Source of the DNA: Treponema sp.
Lineage (GTDB): Bacteria > Spirochaetota > Spirochaetia > Treponematales > Breznakiellaceae
Length of the DNA: 7,385 bases
Direction of reading: 5' to 3'
Assembly: GCA_009785545.1 (NCBI GenBank)
Contig: WQWD01000120.1
Span: forward strand, 1 to 7,385
Shown here: piece by piece, positions 1 through 6,358 of the stretch
Position numbering within the stretch: position 1 is the stretch's first letter
Layout of the letters: every line of letters begins with the position of its first letter
Notes under the pieces: generated by a model
Database searches by the model: none
What the model was told of the DNA's origin: nothing
The model's input: the letters and a program-made list of their open reading frames with translations, nothing else
Translations under genes and position numbers: made by a program

Positions 1-2
1 TT

Positions 3-107
3 CATACAGATTATTTTATTAAAAATAATACATTTGATGAAGAAAAATATATAAATTATATCAACATAGAAAAGGGAATAAATGGAGCCTACAGAATTAA
101 AAAATAG
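3..107 (+). CDS. C-terminal fragment of an unidentified gene (5' end outside window)
   Basis: An open frame enters from the left edge and runs for 34 codons to a TAG at 105-107. The encoded tail is hydrophilic, rich in Asn, Ile, Tyr, Lys and Glu, and ends in RIKK, which looks like a plausible soluble C-terminus. The other two forward frames hit stops within about 55 nt. The stretch is about 20% G+C (21 of 107 bases by hand count), far below the genes to its right, which may mark a recently acquired or accessory gene. A strong hairpin starts 9 nt after the stop, as expected at a gene end. I do not recognise the family, and too little is present to assign a function. Confidence 0.45.
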   Translation, partial: HTDYFIKNNTFDEEKYINYINIEKGINGAYRIKK

Positions 108-113
108 AAATTC

Positions 114-156
114 AAAGGCTGTCCGAAAAGTAACCAACTTTTCGGACAGCCCCTTT
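114..156. terminator. Perfect 15-bp hairpin between convergent genes, likely bidirectional terminator
   Basis: Positions 117-131 (GGCTGTCCGAAAAGT) are exactly complementary to 137-151, with a 5-nt loop at 132-136. An alternative pairing adds AAA at 114-116 with TTT at 154-156, leaving a small CC bulge. It lies 9 nt after the stop at 107 and 36 nt beyond the stop of the leftward gene ending at 188, so it is placed to end transcription from both sides. The T-tracts are short (TTTT at 154-157 rightward, TTT leftward), so termination efficiency is uncertain. The palindrome may also belong to a dispersed repeat family. Confidence 0.65.
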
Positions 157-187
157 TCGTGGTTCTAAAAATTACGCTATTTGAGGA

Positions 188-448
188 TCAGGTTTCGTGT
201 TTGCGATTTGGGCTGTGTTCGCAGCCCATTGAGTTTCCGATTACTGTTTTGCCGCAGTAGATACACTTCCCGCCGCCCTTGCCGTGAATATGCTTGCGTG
301 TCGGTGCTTGAAGGCATCCGTTGCCGTATGCGGATTTTCCGCAATACATACATTTTCTATCGTCAGTGTTATGTTTATGTAACCCATTTGTACTTAATGG
401 GCAGCCATGCCCGAATTTTGTTGATCCGCAATAAACACATTTTGTCAT
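188..448 (-). CDS. Small triple CCCH zinc-finger-like repeat protein, 86 aa
   Basis: The protein consists almost entirely of three copies of the unit C-x-Y-C-G-x(n)-G-x-G-C-x7-H-x-H. Visible ligands are C4, C7, C16, H24 and H26; C33, C36, C45, H53 and H55; and C62, C65, C76 and H84. The first Cys of each unit recurs every 29 residues exactly. Units 1 and 2 share the spacing C-x2-C-x8-C-x7-H. Unit 3 has two extra residues before its third Cys and ends HET. No signal peptide or membrane segment is visible, so it is probably a cytoplasmic metal-binding protein, with each unit holding one zinc; this is inferred from the ligand pattern. The ATG at 446-448 is preceded by AAGGCGG at 454-460 (minus strand) with 5 nt spacing, which supports the start. 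It is transcribed divergently from fba. Binding of nucleic acid or a protein partner is possible but not shown. The repeated, conserved ligand spacing argues strongly that this is a real gene. Confidence 0.8.
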   Translation of the reverse strand: MTKCVYCGSTKFGHGCPLSTNGLHKHNTDDRKCMYCGKSAYGNGCLQAPTRKHIHGKGGGKCIYCGKTVIGNSMGCEHSPNRKHET

Positions 449-469
449 AATAGCCGCCTTAAAATTTTA

Positions 470-478
470 TATATAACA
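470..478 (-). promoter_or_regulatory. Candidate extended -10 promoter for the CCCH-repeat gene
   Basis: Read on the minus strand, 478-470 is TGT-TATATA, an extended -10 form (TGn plus a TATAAT-like hexamer), with no convincing -35 box at 17 nt. Initiation about 7 nt downstream would give a leader of only about 15 nt, with the ribosome-binding site almost at the 5' end. The surrounding sequence is AT-rich, so chance matches are likely. Confidence 0.3.
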
Positions 479-552
479 ATATCGGCATTTTTCAGTAAGT
501 TATTAACATTATTTTTTTCTTGAGAAAGCTGCGACAATTAGAATTTCCCCTG

Positions 553-581
553 TTGACCAAAACCTTAAAAACCTCTATATA
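553..581 (+). promoter_or_regulatory. Sigma70-type promoter for the fba operon
   Basis: TTGACC at 553-558 matches five of six bases of the -35 consensus. TATATA at 576-581 lies exactly 17 nt downstream as the -10 box. An overlapping TATACT at 580-585 is a closer match to TATAAT but sits at 21-nt spacing. Transcription would start near 588, giving a leader of about 24 nt before the GTG at 612. No operator-like inverted repeat overlaps the boxes, so expression may be constitutive, as would suit a glycolytic gene. Confidence 0.6.
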
Positions 582-599
582 TACTGATAAACCATTATT

Positions 600-606
600 A
601 AGGAGA
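600..606 (+). promoter_or_regulatory. fba: Ribosome-binding site fixing the GTG start of fba
   Basis: AAGGAGA at 600-606 is a near-perfect Shine-Dalgarno sequence, 5 nt before GTG at 612-614. It supports the non-ATG start, since the next in-frame ATG (codon 34) would cut into the conserved N-terminal aldolase strand. Confidence 0.8.
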
Positions 607-611
607 AAATA

Positions 612-1610
612 GTGACTAGTTACAAAGAATTGGGTCTTGTTAATACAAAAGACCTTTTTAAAAAAGCAGTTTCCGGCGGTTATGCCATCCCGGCGTATAA
701 TTTCAACAACATGGAACAAATGCAGGCAATTATTCAGGCTTGTGTCGAAACCAAATCACCTGTAATCCTTCAAGTTTCGGCAGGAGCGCGCAAATACGCT
801 AACCAGAATATCCTTCGCAACATGGCGCGCGGAGCTGTGGAATACGCTCGTGAATTGGGGCATGACATTCCCATCGCCTTGCACCTCGACCACGGCGATA
901 CTTTCGAGATTTGCAAAGATTGTATCGAAACCGGGTTTTCATCAATCATGATCGACGGCTCGCATCTGCCTTATGATCAAAACGTAGAACTTACACGAAA
1001 AGTTTGCGAGTTCGCCCATTCGCAAAAAGATTATGTTACAGTAGAAGGCGAACTTGGTGTTCTCGCAGGCGTTGAGGACGAAGTTTCCTCAGAACACAGT
1101 CATTATACCGAGCCATCCGAAGTAATCGATTTTGTCAGCAAAACAAAAGTTGATTCATTGGCAATTTCCATCGGGACAAGCCATGGGCGGGCAAAATTTA
1201 AACCCGAACAATGCACAGTTGACGCAAACGGTATTCTTATCCCCCCTCCCCTTCGCTTTGATATTCTCGAAGAAATCGAAAAACAAATACCGGGCTTCCC
1301 TATCGTTTTGCACGGAGCGTCTTCCGTTCCTCCTGAATATATTCAAATGATCGAAAAATTCGGCGGAAAAATGGCAGGCTCAATAGGTATTCCCGAAGAC
1401 CAACTGCGCCAGGCTGCAAAAAGTGCTGTCTGCAAAATCAATATTGATTCAGACGGGCGTCTTGCAATGACGGCTGTTATTCGAAAAGTTTTTGCCGAAA
1501 TACCGGAGGAGTTTGATCCGCGCAAATACTTAGGTCCTGCAAGAGATGAACTTAAAAAAATCTATATGCACAAGAATCAGAATGTATTGGGCTCCGCAGG
1601 ACAAGCGTGA
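612..1610 (+). CDS. fba: Class II fructose-1,6-bisphosphate aldolase
   Basis: This zinc-dependent cytoplasmic enzyme of glycolysis and gluconeogenesis reversibly cleaves fructose-1,6-bisphosphate to dihydroxyacetone phosphate and glyceraldehyde-3-phosphate. The 332-residue protein spans a full TIM barrel. YAIPAYNFNN (24-33) is the conserved N-terminal strand. LDHGD at 92-96 holds the catalytic Asp93 and zinc ligand His94. VEGELG (144-149) carries the conserved acidic pair. GTSHG (188-192) gives zinc ligand His191, and LHGASS (233-238) gives zinc ligand His234 and phosphate-loop residues. NIDSDGR (277-283) is the substrate-binding NxDxDxR-type motif. All expected active-site residues are present. 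Sequence style and length fit the class II subtype shared by various bacteria, including spirochaetes, and amitochondriate protists. The start is GTG with a strong ribosome-binding site. Its TGA stop overlaps the GTG start of the radical SAM gene by 4 nt. Tagatose-bisphosphate aldolase is the main alternative, but the long barrel inserts favour the fructose enzyme. Confidence 0.95.
   Translation: MTSYKELGLVNTKDLFKKAVSGGYAIPAYNFNNMEQMQAIIQACVETKSPVILQVSAGARKYANQNILRNMARGAVEYARELGHDIPIALHLDHGDTFEICKDCIETGFSSIMIDGSHLPYDQNVELTRKVCEFAHSQKDYVTVEGELGVLAGVEDEVSSEHSHYTEPSEVIDFVSKTKVDSLAISIGTSHGRAKFKPEQCTVDANGILIPPPLRFDILEEIEKQIPGFPIVLHGASSVPPEYIQMIEKFGGKMAGSIGIPEDQLRQAAKSAVCKINIDSDGRLAMTAVIRKVFAEIPEEFDPRKYLGPARDELKKIYMHKNQNVLGSAGQA
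1598..1601 (+). promoter_or_regulatory. Ribosome-binding site inside the end of fba for the radical SAM gene
   Basis: AGGA at 1598-1601 lies 5 nt before GTG at 1607-1609, within the last codons of fba. The GTGA overlap of start and stop is typical of translational coupling and supports the GTG start. The first ATG in this frame (codon 65, at 1799) would lie inside the CxxxCxxC cluster motif. Confidence 0.6.
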
Positions 1611-2797
1611 AAACGAACAAAACAGTAATACCTTTATTACTAACAAAAAATTTCTTTCTTGCCAAAAGAGTAACGTCAAGTTTTTTTAAAATTTGGAAAG
1701 CCGGTTTTTTTCCAAAAAAGAATTTCGGGCATGATCATTTCAAAAATCTGGGGCTGATCTACTTCAAGCCTACAGGTCAATGCAATCAACGCTGCGTTAT
1801 GTGCGGGCAATACGGCGATAAAGGTATAATGAAAGGGGTTGAAGAGCAAGAAAGCAAAAAAGACCTTCCGCTTGAAACATGGAAAAAGTTTGTTGACGAA
1901 GTAGCCCCCCAAAAACCAACGGTTTATGTTTGGGGCGGCGAACCGTTCCTTTACCCCGATTTAATGCCGCTTTGTAAATACATGGTTGACAAGGGGCTTG
2001 TTGTAAGCGTAAATACAAACGGAACTTTGATGGAAAAGTACGCAGAGCAAATTGTCCGTGACAAATGGTCAACTATTTTTATCTCTCTTGATGCTTTCCG
2101 TGATGTTTATGACGAAATGCGAAGTAAAGGAACTTACGATAAAGTTATCGCAGGAATAAAAGCAATCGCCAGAGAAAAAAAGAAACAGAAAGCAAAATTC
2201 CCGGTGCTTGGAATTGTAACGGTTGTAACAAACAAAAATTATATGGATTTGGAAAATCTGTCCGAAGCTGTTCGGGAATACAACATTGATCTGCACATCT
2301 ATAATTTAGGAACTTATACAAACGACAACATTGTGCAGACCCAAAGGCGCTTCATGAAGGAAAAACTTGATACCGATATTGATTGCCTTGAAGCTTACAA
2401 CACGGGATACAACCTTGGCATTGACGGGCAAAAGTTGCACGGCATTTTAAGAACCATTCAGAACAAAAACTATGGGCATACTGTTTTAACAGTTCCGGCT
2501 TTAAACCCGGAAAAAACTCATACATATTACGCTGAGCTTGAAAAGCCTGTACGCAATAATTGTGTCGTTCCATGGTGTCAGGTAAATATTAATTACAACG
2601 GCGATGTCCACTTTTGCGCCGATTATTCCGATTATATTTTGGGCAACATAAAAGATCAGCCTTTAAAAGATATTGTCAACGGAGATCGGGCAAACCTTTT
2701 CAGAAAAACCATTTCGGAAAGCGAAGGCGGAATGTTCCCCGGATGTTTGCGTTGTTATCAAAATATGTTGTTTGGAAAAAAAATAAAAGGATTTTAA
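1607..2797 (+). CDS. Radical SAM enzyme with partial SPASM/Twitch-type C-terminus
   Basis: A 396-residue protein with a clear radical SAM core. C59-x3-C63-x2-C66 is the site of the [4Fe-4S] cluster that cleaves S-adenosylmethionine. GGEP at 110-113 is the SAM-binding motif, NTNGT at 136-140 is a conserved core strand, and ISLDA at 159-163 follows. The C-terminal part shows C319-x4-C324-x12-C337, with G332-x4-C337, and then C380-x2-C383. This begins like a SPASM domain but ends 13 residues after C383, without the further Cys of the full CX2CX5CX3C motif. One auxiliary cluster, as in Twitch domains, is therefore more likely than two. The first 45 residues are basic and rich in Phe, preceding the barrel. 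Relatives modify peptides, proteins or small molecules; the substrate here is unknown. The gene overlaps fba by 4 nt and is followed after 16 nt by two exporter genes, which suggests that its product or modified substrate is exported. No RiPP precursor gene is visible in the operon. Confidence 0.88.
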   Translation: MKTNKTVIPLLLTKNFFLAKRVTSSFFKIWKAGFFPKKNFGHDHFKNLGLIYFKPTGQCNQRCVMCGQYGDKGIMKGVEEQESKKDLPLETWKKFVDEVAPQKPTVYVWGGEPFLYPDLMPLCKYMVDKGLVVSVNTNGTLMEKYAEQIVRDKWSTIFISLDAFRDVYDEMRSKGTYDKVIAGIKAIAREKKKQKAKFPVLGIVTVVTNKNYMDLENLSEAVREYNIDLHIYNLGTYTNDNIVQTQRRFMKEKLDTDIDCLEAYNTGYNLGIDGQKLHGILRTIQNKNYGHTVLTVPALNPEKTHTYYAELEKPVRNNCVVPWCQVNINYNGDVHFCADYSDYILGNIKDQPLKDIVNGDRANLFRKTISESEGGMFPGCLRCYQNMLFGKKIKGF

Positions 2798-2813
2798 TCA
2801 GGGCATATATTGT

Positions 2814-4547
2814 ATGGAACAAATAATTTGGGTTTGGAATTACATGAAAGGAAGGCGGGCTATATTTATAGCCGGCCTTTTTCTTGCGGTTGTTACGTCG
2901 GGATTGCGTGTGATAAACCCGCTGCTTGGAAGAACGATAATAGATGAGGTAATAATTCCGGCAAACAGCTCCCCTCTTATCATGATTTTAGTCATAATGA
3001 TGGCTGCCCATCTCCTTCGTTTGGCTTTAACCTACCTGATGGTTATAATGATGGAAATAGCCAGCACTGATGTAATGACTCGTATCAGGCGCGATATGTA
3101 CGAAACTATTCAATGGCAGGATTATCGCTTTTTAGGGCTTTTTCCTACCGGCAACCTTATGACCCGAATGACGCAAGACCTTGACCGTCTGCGGCATACT
3201 GTAGCATGGGTATCTTTTCAATTTATTGGAGCTATTGCCCTTTTTTTGGCTACTTTTATTTTCTTTCTTTTTATAAACTGGCAATTGGCTTTGTGCCTTG
3301 TCGCTGTAACACCGTTTATACTTCTTATCAGTCATATATACATTAAACGTCTGCGCCCCCGCTTCTTGTTGTTAAGACAAAAACTCACTTCCCTGGGAAC
3401 TGTTGTTTCGGAAAACATTAACGGTAATCGGGTGGTCAGAGCTTTTGCCAGAGAAGAATATGAACAAGAAAAGTTTGAAAAACATAACAAGGATTTTCGT
3501 GATACAAGTCTTGAGAACGCTCTTTTAGCCGCTAAATACCAACCGCTTTTAGAAACTGCCGGGCAGCTTCTTGTTGTAATAACGCTTGTAGTGGGCGGAA
3601 TTTTTCTAATCAATGATTGGATGACACCGGGAGATTACATGGCGTTTTCCTCTCTTACATGGGCGCTGTCAGCTCCCATGATGATGCTCGGCCCGCTTCT
3701 CGCCGATATTGAACGTTACACTTCCGCTGGAGAAATGATCCGTGAGGTAGTCGAATCGCCAAAGGGAATTTCAGACCTTTCTGGAGCAGTGCCATTAACT
3801 CAAAGACCCTCAGGAAAAATAGAATTCAGGAATGTAAGCCTTACTATAAACGAAACTACTATTTTGGATGACTTAAATTTTACAGCGGAAGCCGGCTCCA
3901 CTATCGGAATTTTTGGCAGTACAGGAGCGGGCAAAACATCACTTATTAACCTTATCGGGCGTTTTTATGAACCGGACTACGGTGCTGTGCTTTTGGACGG
4001 TGAAGACATAAGACGTTATACGCTATCTTCGCTGAGACGCCATATCGGGTTTGCCATGCAGGATGTCTTTTTATTTTCGGATTCCATAAAAGGAAATATC
4101 GCTTACGGCAACACTGAACTTGATGATGAAAGTATTCGCCGCCGTGCCATTCAGGCAGACGCAGATAATTTTATCAGCAAAATGGCTAACGGTTATGATA
4201 CGCTTACCGGAGAACGAGGCGTAGGAATATCAGGAGGGCAGCGCCAGAGAATCGCCCTCGCAAGAGCTTTGGCTGTACAGCCCGCAATTTTAATATTGGA
4301 TGATACAACGTCGGCTGTGGACAGTGAAACAGAACAGTATATTCAAAACCAATTGAATAACCTTGATTTTCCATGCACAAAGATCATTATAGCGCAGAGA
4401 ATTTCGTCATTCAGAAAAGCAGACTTGATTCTTGTACTGGATAAAGGACGCATTATTGAACACGGCACACACTCAGAATTAATAACCGCCCGCGGATTTT
4501 ATCACAATATCTGGTCACTGCAAAACAATTCAGGCGGGAGGGCGTAA
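2814..4547 (+). CDS. ABC exporter half-transporter, degenerate-site subunit
   Basis: A 577-residue type IV (MsbA/multidrug-like) ABC exporter half with an N-terminal membrane domain and a C-terminal ATPase. Six hydrophobic spans lie at roughly 15-37, 54-81, 131-153, 155-177, 245-267 and 273-297. The ATPase shows Walker A GSTGAGKTS (368-376), Q-loop Gln416, signature ISGGQ (472-476), Walker B ILILDD (492-497) and D-loop SAVD (500-503). Two catalytic positions are substituted: the Walker B Glu is Asp497 and the H-loop His is Gln528 (IIIAQR). The aromatic A-loop residue before Walker A also appears to be missing (VSLTIN, 341-346). In the family this pattern marks the non-catalytic half of heterodimeric exporters such as TM287/288 or BmrCD. 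Its intact signature would complete the working site of its partner, the adjoining gene. The start ATG has AGGG at 2800-2803 with 10 nt spacing. The cargo is not evident from sequence; a drug, lipid or peptide is possible. Confidence 0.93.
   Translation: MEQIIWVWNYMKGRRAIFIAGLFLAVVTSGLRVINPLLGRTIIDEVIIPANSSPLIMILVIMMAAHLLRLALTYLMVIMMEIASTDVMTRIRRDMYETIQWQDYRFLGLFPTGNLMTRMTQDLDRLRHTVAWVSFQFIGAIALFLATFIFFLFINWQLALCLVAVTPFILLISHIYIKRLRPRFLLLRQKLTSLGTVVSENINGNRVVRAFAREEYEQEKFEKHNKDFRDTSLENALLAAKYQPLLETAGQLLVVITLVVGGIFLINDWMTPGDYMAFSSLTWALSAPMMMLGPLLADIERYTSAGEMIREVVESPKGISDLSGAVPLTQRPSGKIEFRNVSLTINETTILDDLNFTAEAGSTIGIFGSTGAGKTSLINLIGRFYEPDYGAVLLDGEDIRRYTLSSLRRHIGFAMQDVFLFSDSIKGNIAYGNTELDDESIRRRAIQADADNFISKMANGYDTLTGERGVGISGGQRQRIALARALAVQPAILILDDTTSAVDSETEQYIQNQLNNLDFPCTKIIIAQRISSFRKADLILVLDKGRIIEHGTHSELITARGFYHNIWSLQNNSGGRA
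4537..4542 (+). promoter_or_regulatory. Ribosome-binding site inside the end of the first ABC gene
   Basis: GGAGGG at 4537-4542 lies 5 nt before the ATG at 4548 and within the last codons of the upstream gene, whose TAA directly abuts the ATG. This arrangement favours coupled translation and equal amounts of the two exporter halves. Confidence 0.65.
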
Positions 4548-6350
4548 ATGTTCTTAAAAGAAAAACGGCGGCAAAAAACTCAAAAAGAACAAAATCGCTA
4601 CGATGTTGACGAATATCTGGATGAAAAGGTTAGTCTGTTTAACATCAAACGTGTTATTGGATATTTGCTTAAGTCAAAAAAGAGTTTGATTTTTGCTTTC
4701 GCCTTTAGTGTTTTTGCTTCTGTATCGGCTCTTATAGGTCCGTTATTTATCAAACGTGCGCTTGACGAAGCCGTTCCAGACAAAGATGTGCGTTTATTGC
4801 TTTTAATGGGTGCGCTTTTAACGCTGTCAATTATCGTAAGCGTAGCGTTAAACGCCATACGCAATATACTTATAGCAAAAGCAGGGGCGGAAATTATTCA
4901 CGATATTCGCGCTGATTTATTTTCGCATTTGCAAAAATTGGCTTTTAATTTTTTTGACAGCCGCCCGCACGGAAAAATATTTGTGCGTGTAGTCCCATAT
5001 GTAAACAGCGTTTCTGATGCGCTTTCAAACGGAATTATCAATTTTGTCATTGAAGTATTAAATATTTTTCTGATTATTTTCTTTATGTTTCAGGTAGATC
5101 CTCATCTTACCATAGTAACAATCTTGGGGATTCCCCTATTGGTAATTTTTATCTGGCTAATCAAGCCGGCACAGCGCCGCGCGTGGCAGGCTGTTTCCAA
5201 TAAAGGAGCGAACTTAAACGCTTATGTTCAGGAATCAATTGACGGAGTAAAAGTAACTCAAGGTTTTGACAGGCAGGAAAAAAACTTGAACATCATGAAC
5301 AGCCTTACAGATGAACGTAATCACTCATGGATGAAGGCGATTTATATTTCCAATACAGTGTGGTTCTCTACAGAAACTTTAAGCCAGCTTGTTTGGTCAT
5401 TTATTTTTATCATGGGAGTATTCTGGATGAATCCTATGGCAAGTTTTGGAGTGCTGCTTGTTATGGGAAATTATTCATGGCGTTTTTGGCAGCCGATTAT
5501 AAACCTTGCCAATATTTATAACACTTTTATCACGGCAATGGCGTACCTTGACAGAATTTTCGATACAATCGCTGAACCCGTAACAATTAAAGATATTCCT
5601 GACGCTGTTGAATTTCCTTTTGTACGCGGACACGTTGAATTTAAAGACGTAAGTTTTAGTTATGACGGCAAACAAAAAGTTCTTAAAAGCGTAAATTTCA
5701 GCGGTCACCCCGGAGAAAGTATAGCTATTGTAGGCCCAACCGGAGCCGGAAAAACAACCATCGTTAATCTTCTTTCCCGTTTTTATAATATAGAAGAAGG
5801 GCAGGTCTTAATTGACGGACAGGATATAATGAAAGTTACTTTGAGTTCTCTTCGAAGCCAGATGGGAATAATGCTTCAGGACAGTTTTCTTTTTACAGGA
5901 ACTATAGCCGAAAATATCCGTTACGGGAAACTTGACGCTACAGACGAAGAAATCAGGGCAGCCGCCGAACTTATCGGCGCTCACCTTTTTATAGAAAAAT
6001 TACCTTTAGGTTACGATACACAAATCACGGAAAGAGGCGGCGTAATATCTTCAGGAGAAAAACAATTATTGGCGTTCACCCGCACGCTCATTTCAAACCC
6101 CCGCATTTTAATTCTTGATGAAGCTACAAGTTGCATTGATACCGGAACGGAAAAGCTCGTTCAGGAAGGTATTCAAACACTGATGAAAGGACGCACATCT
6201 TTTATAATTGCCCACCGTCTTTCCACAATAAAAAACTGCGACCGAATATTCTTTATTTCCGACGGAAAAATCACCGAAAACGGCACACATGATGAATTGA
6301 TGGCAATGAAGGGCCGGTATTATGATTTATGTTTGGCACAGAATGAGTAG
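4548..6350 (+). CDS. ABC exporter half-transporter, catalytic-site subunit
   Basis: A 600-residue ABC exporter half and the natural partner of the preceding gene. A charged N-terminal extension of about 30 residues precedes six hydrophobic spans (about 47-69, 83-110, 162-184, 187-206, 270-292 and 295-320). The ATPase has A-loop Tyr372 (FSYDGK), Walker A GPTGAGKTT (396-404), Q-loop Gln444, Walker B LILDE (521-525) with catalytic Glu525, D-loop SCID (528-531) and H-loop His556 (IIAHR). All residues needed for hydrolysis on its own face are intact. Its signature is ISSGEK (500-505) instead of LSGGQ, with Ser for the first Gly and Glu for the Gln. This weakens the opposite site, the one already lacking its Glu and His in the partner subunit. 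The longer N-terminus and this division of labour match heterodimeric multidrug-type exporters (BmrD- or TM288-like). The gene ends with TAG, 8 nt short of the end of the convergent TPR gene, with no visible terminator between them. Confidence 0.94.
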   Translation: MFLKEKRRQKTQKEQNRYDVDEYLDEKVSLFNIKRVIGYLLKSKKSLIFAFAFSVFASVSALIGPLFIKRALDEAVPDKDVRLLLLMGALLTLSIIVSVALNAIRNILIAKAGAEIIHDIRADLFSHLQKLAFNFFDSRPHGKIFVRVVPYVNSVSDALSNGIINFVIEVLNIFLIIFFMFQVDPHLTIVTILGIPLLVIFIWLIKPAQRRAWQAVSNKGANLNAYVQESIDGVKVTQGFDRQEKNLNIMNSLTDERNHSWMKAIYISNTVWFSTETLSQLVWSFIFIMGVFWMNPMASFGVLLVMGNYSWRFWQPIINLANIYNTFITAMAYLDRIFDTIAEPVTIKDIPDAVEFPFVRGHVEFKDVSFSYDGKQKVLKSVNFSGHPGESIAIVGPTGAGKTTIVNLLSRFYNIEEGQVLIDGQDIMKVTLSSLRSQMGIMLQDSFLFTGTIAENIRYGKLDATDEEIRAAAELIGAHLFIEKLPLGYDTQITERGGVISSGEKQLLAFTRTLISNPRILILDEATSCIDTGTEKLVQEGIQTLMKGRTSFIIAHRLSTIKNCDRIFFISDGKITENGTHDELMAMKGRYYDLCLAQNE

Positions 6351-6358
6351 CCTTCCGT

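Noticed and set aside
181..450. Rightward 89-residue open frame opposite the CCCH-repeat gene
   Set aside because: It has no ribosome-binding site or recognisable motif. The minus-strand frame has three regularly spaced Cys/His units and a good ribosome-binding site.
499..507. GTTATTAAC mini-palindrome in the divergent spacer as an operator
   Set aside because: Only four base pairs around a central T, the flanks do not extend the symmetry, and such matches are common in AT-rich DNA.
449..611. Hidden RiPP precursor peptide or small RNA in the spacer upstream of fba
   Set aside because: No short open frame with a ribosome-binding site, leader-like sequence or convincing stem-loop was found, and the spacer is accounted for by two promoters.
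1692..1716. Stem-loop TTTGGAAA / TTTCCAAA inside the start of the radical SAM gene, as a possible attenuator
   Set aside because: The 8-bp stem is AT-rich with a 9-nt loop and is followed by A residues, not T. It lies in coding sequence with strong A/T homopolymer bias.
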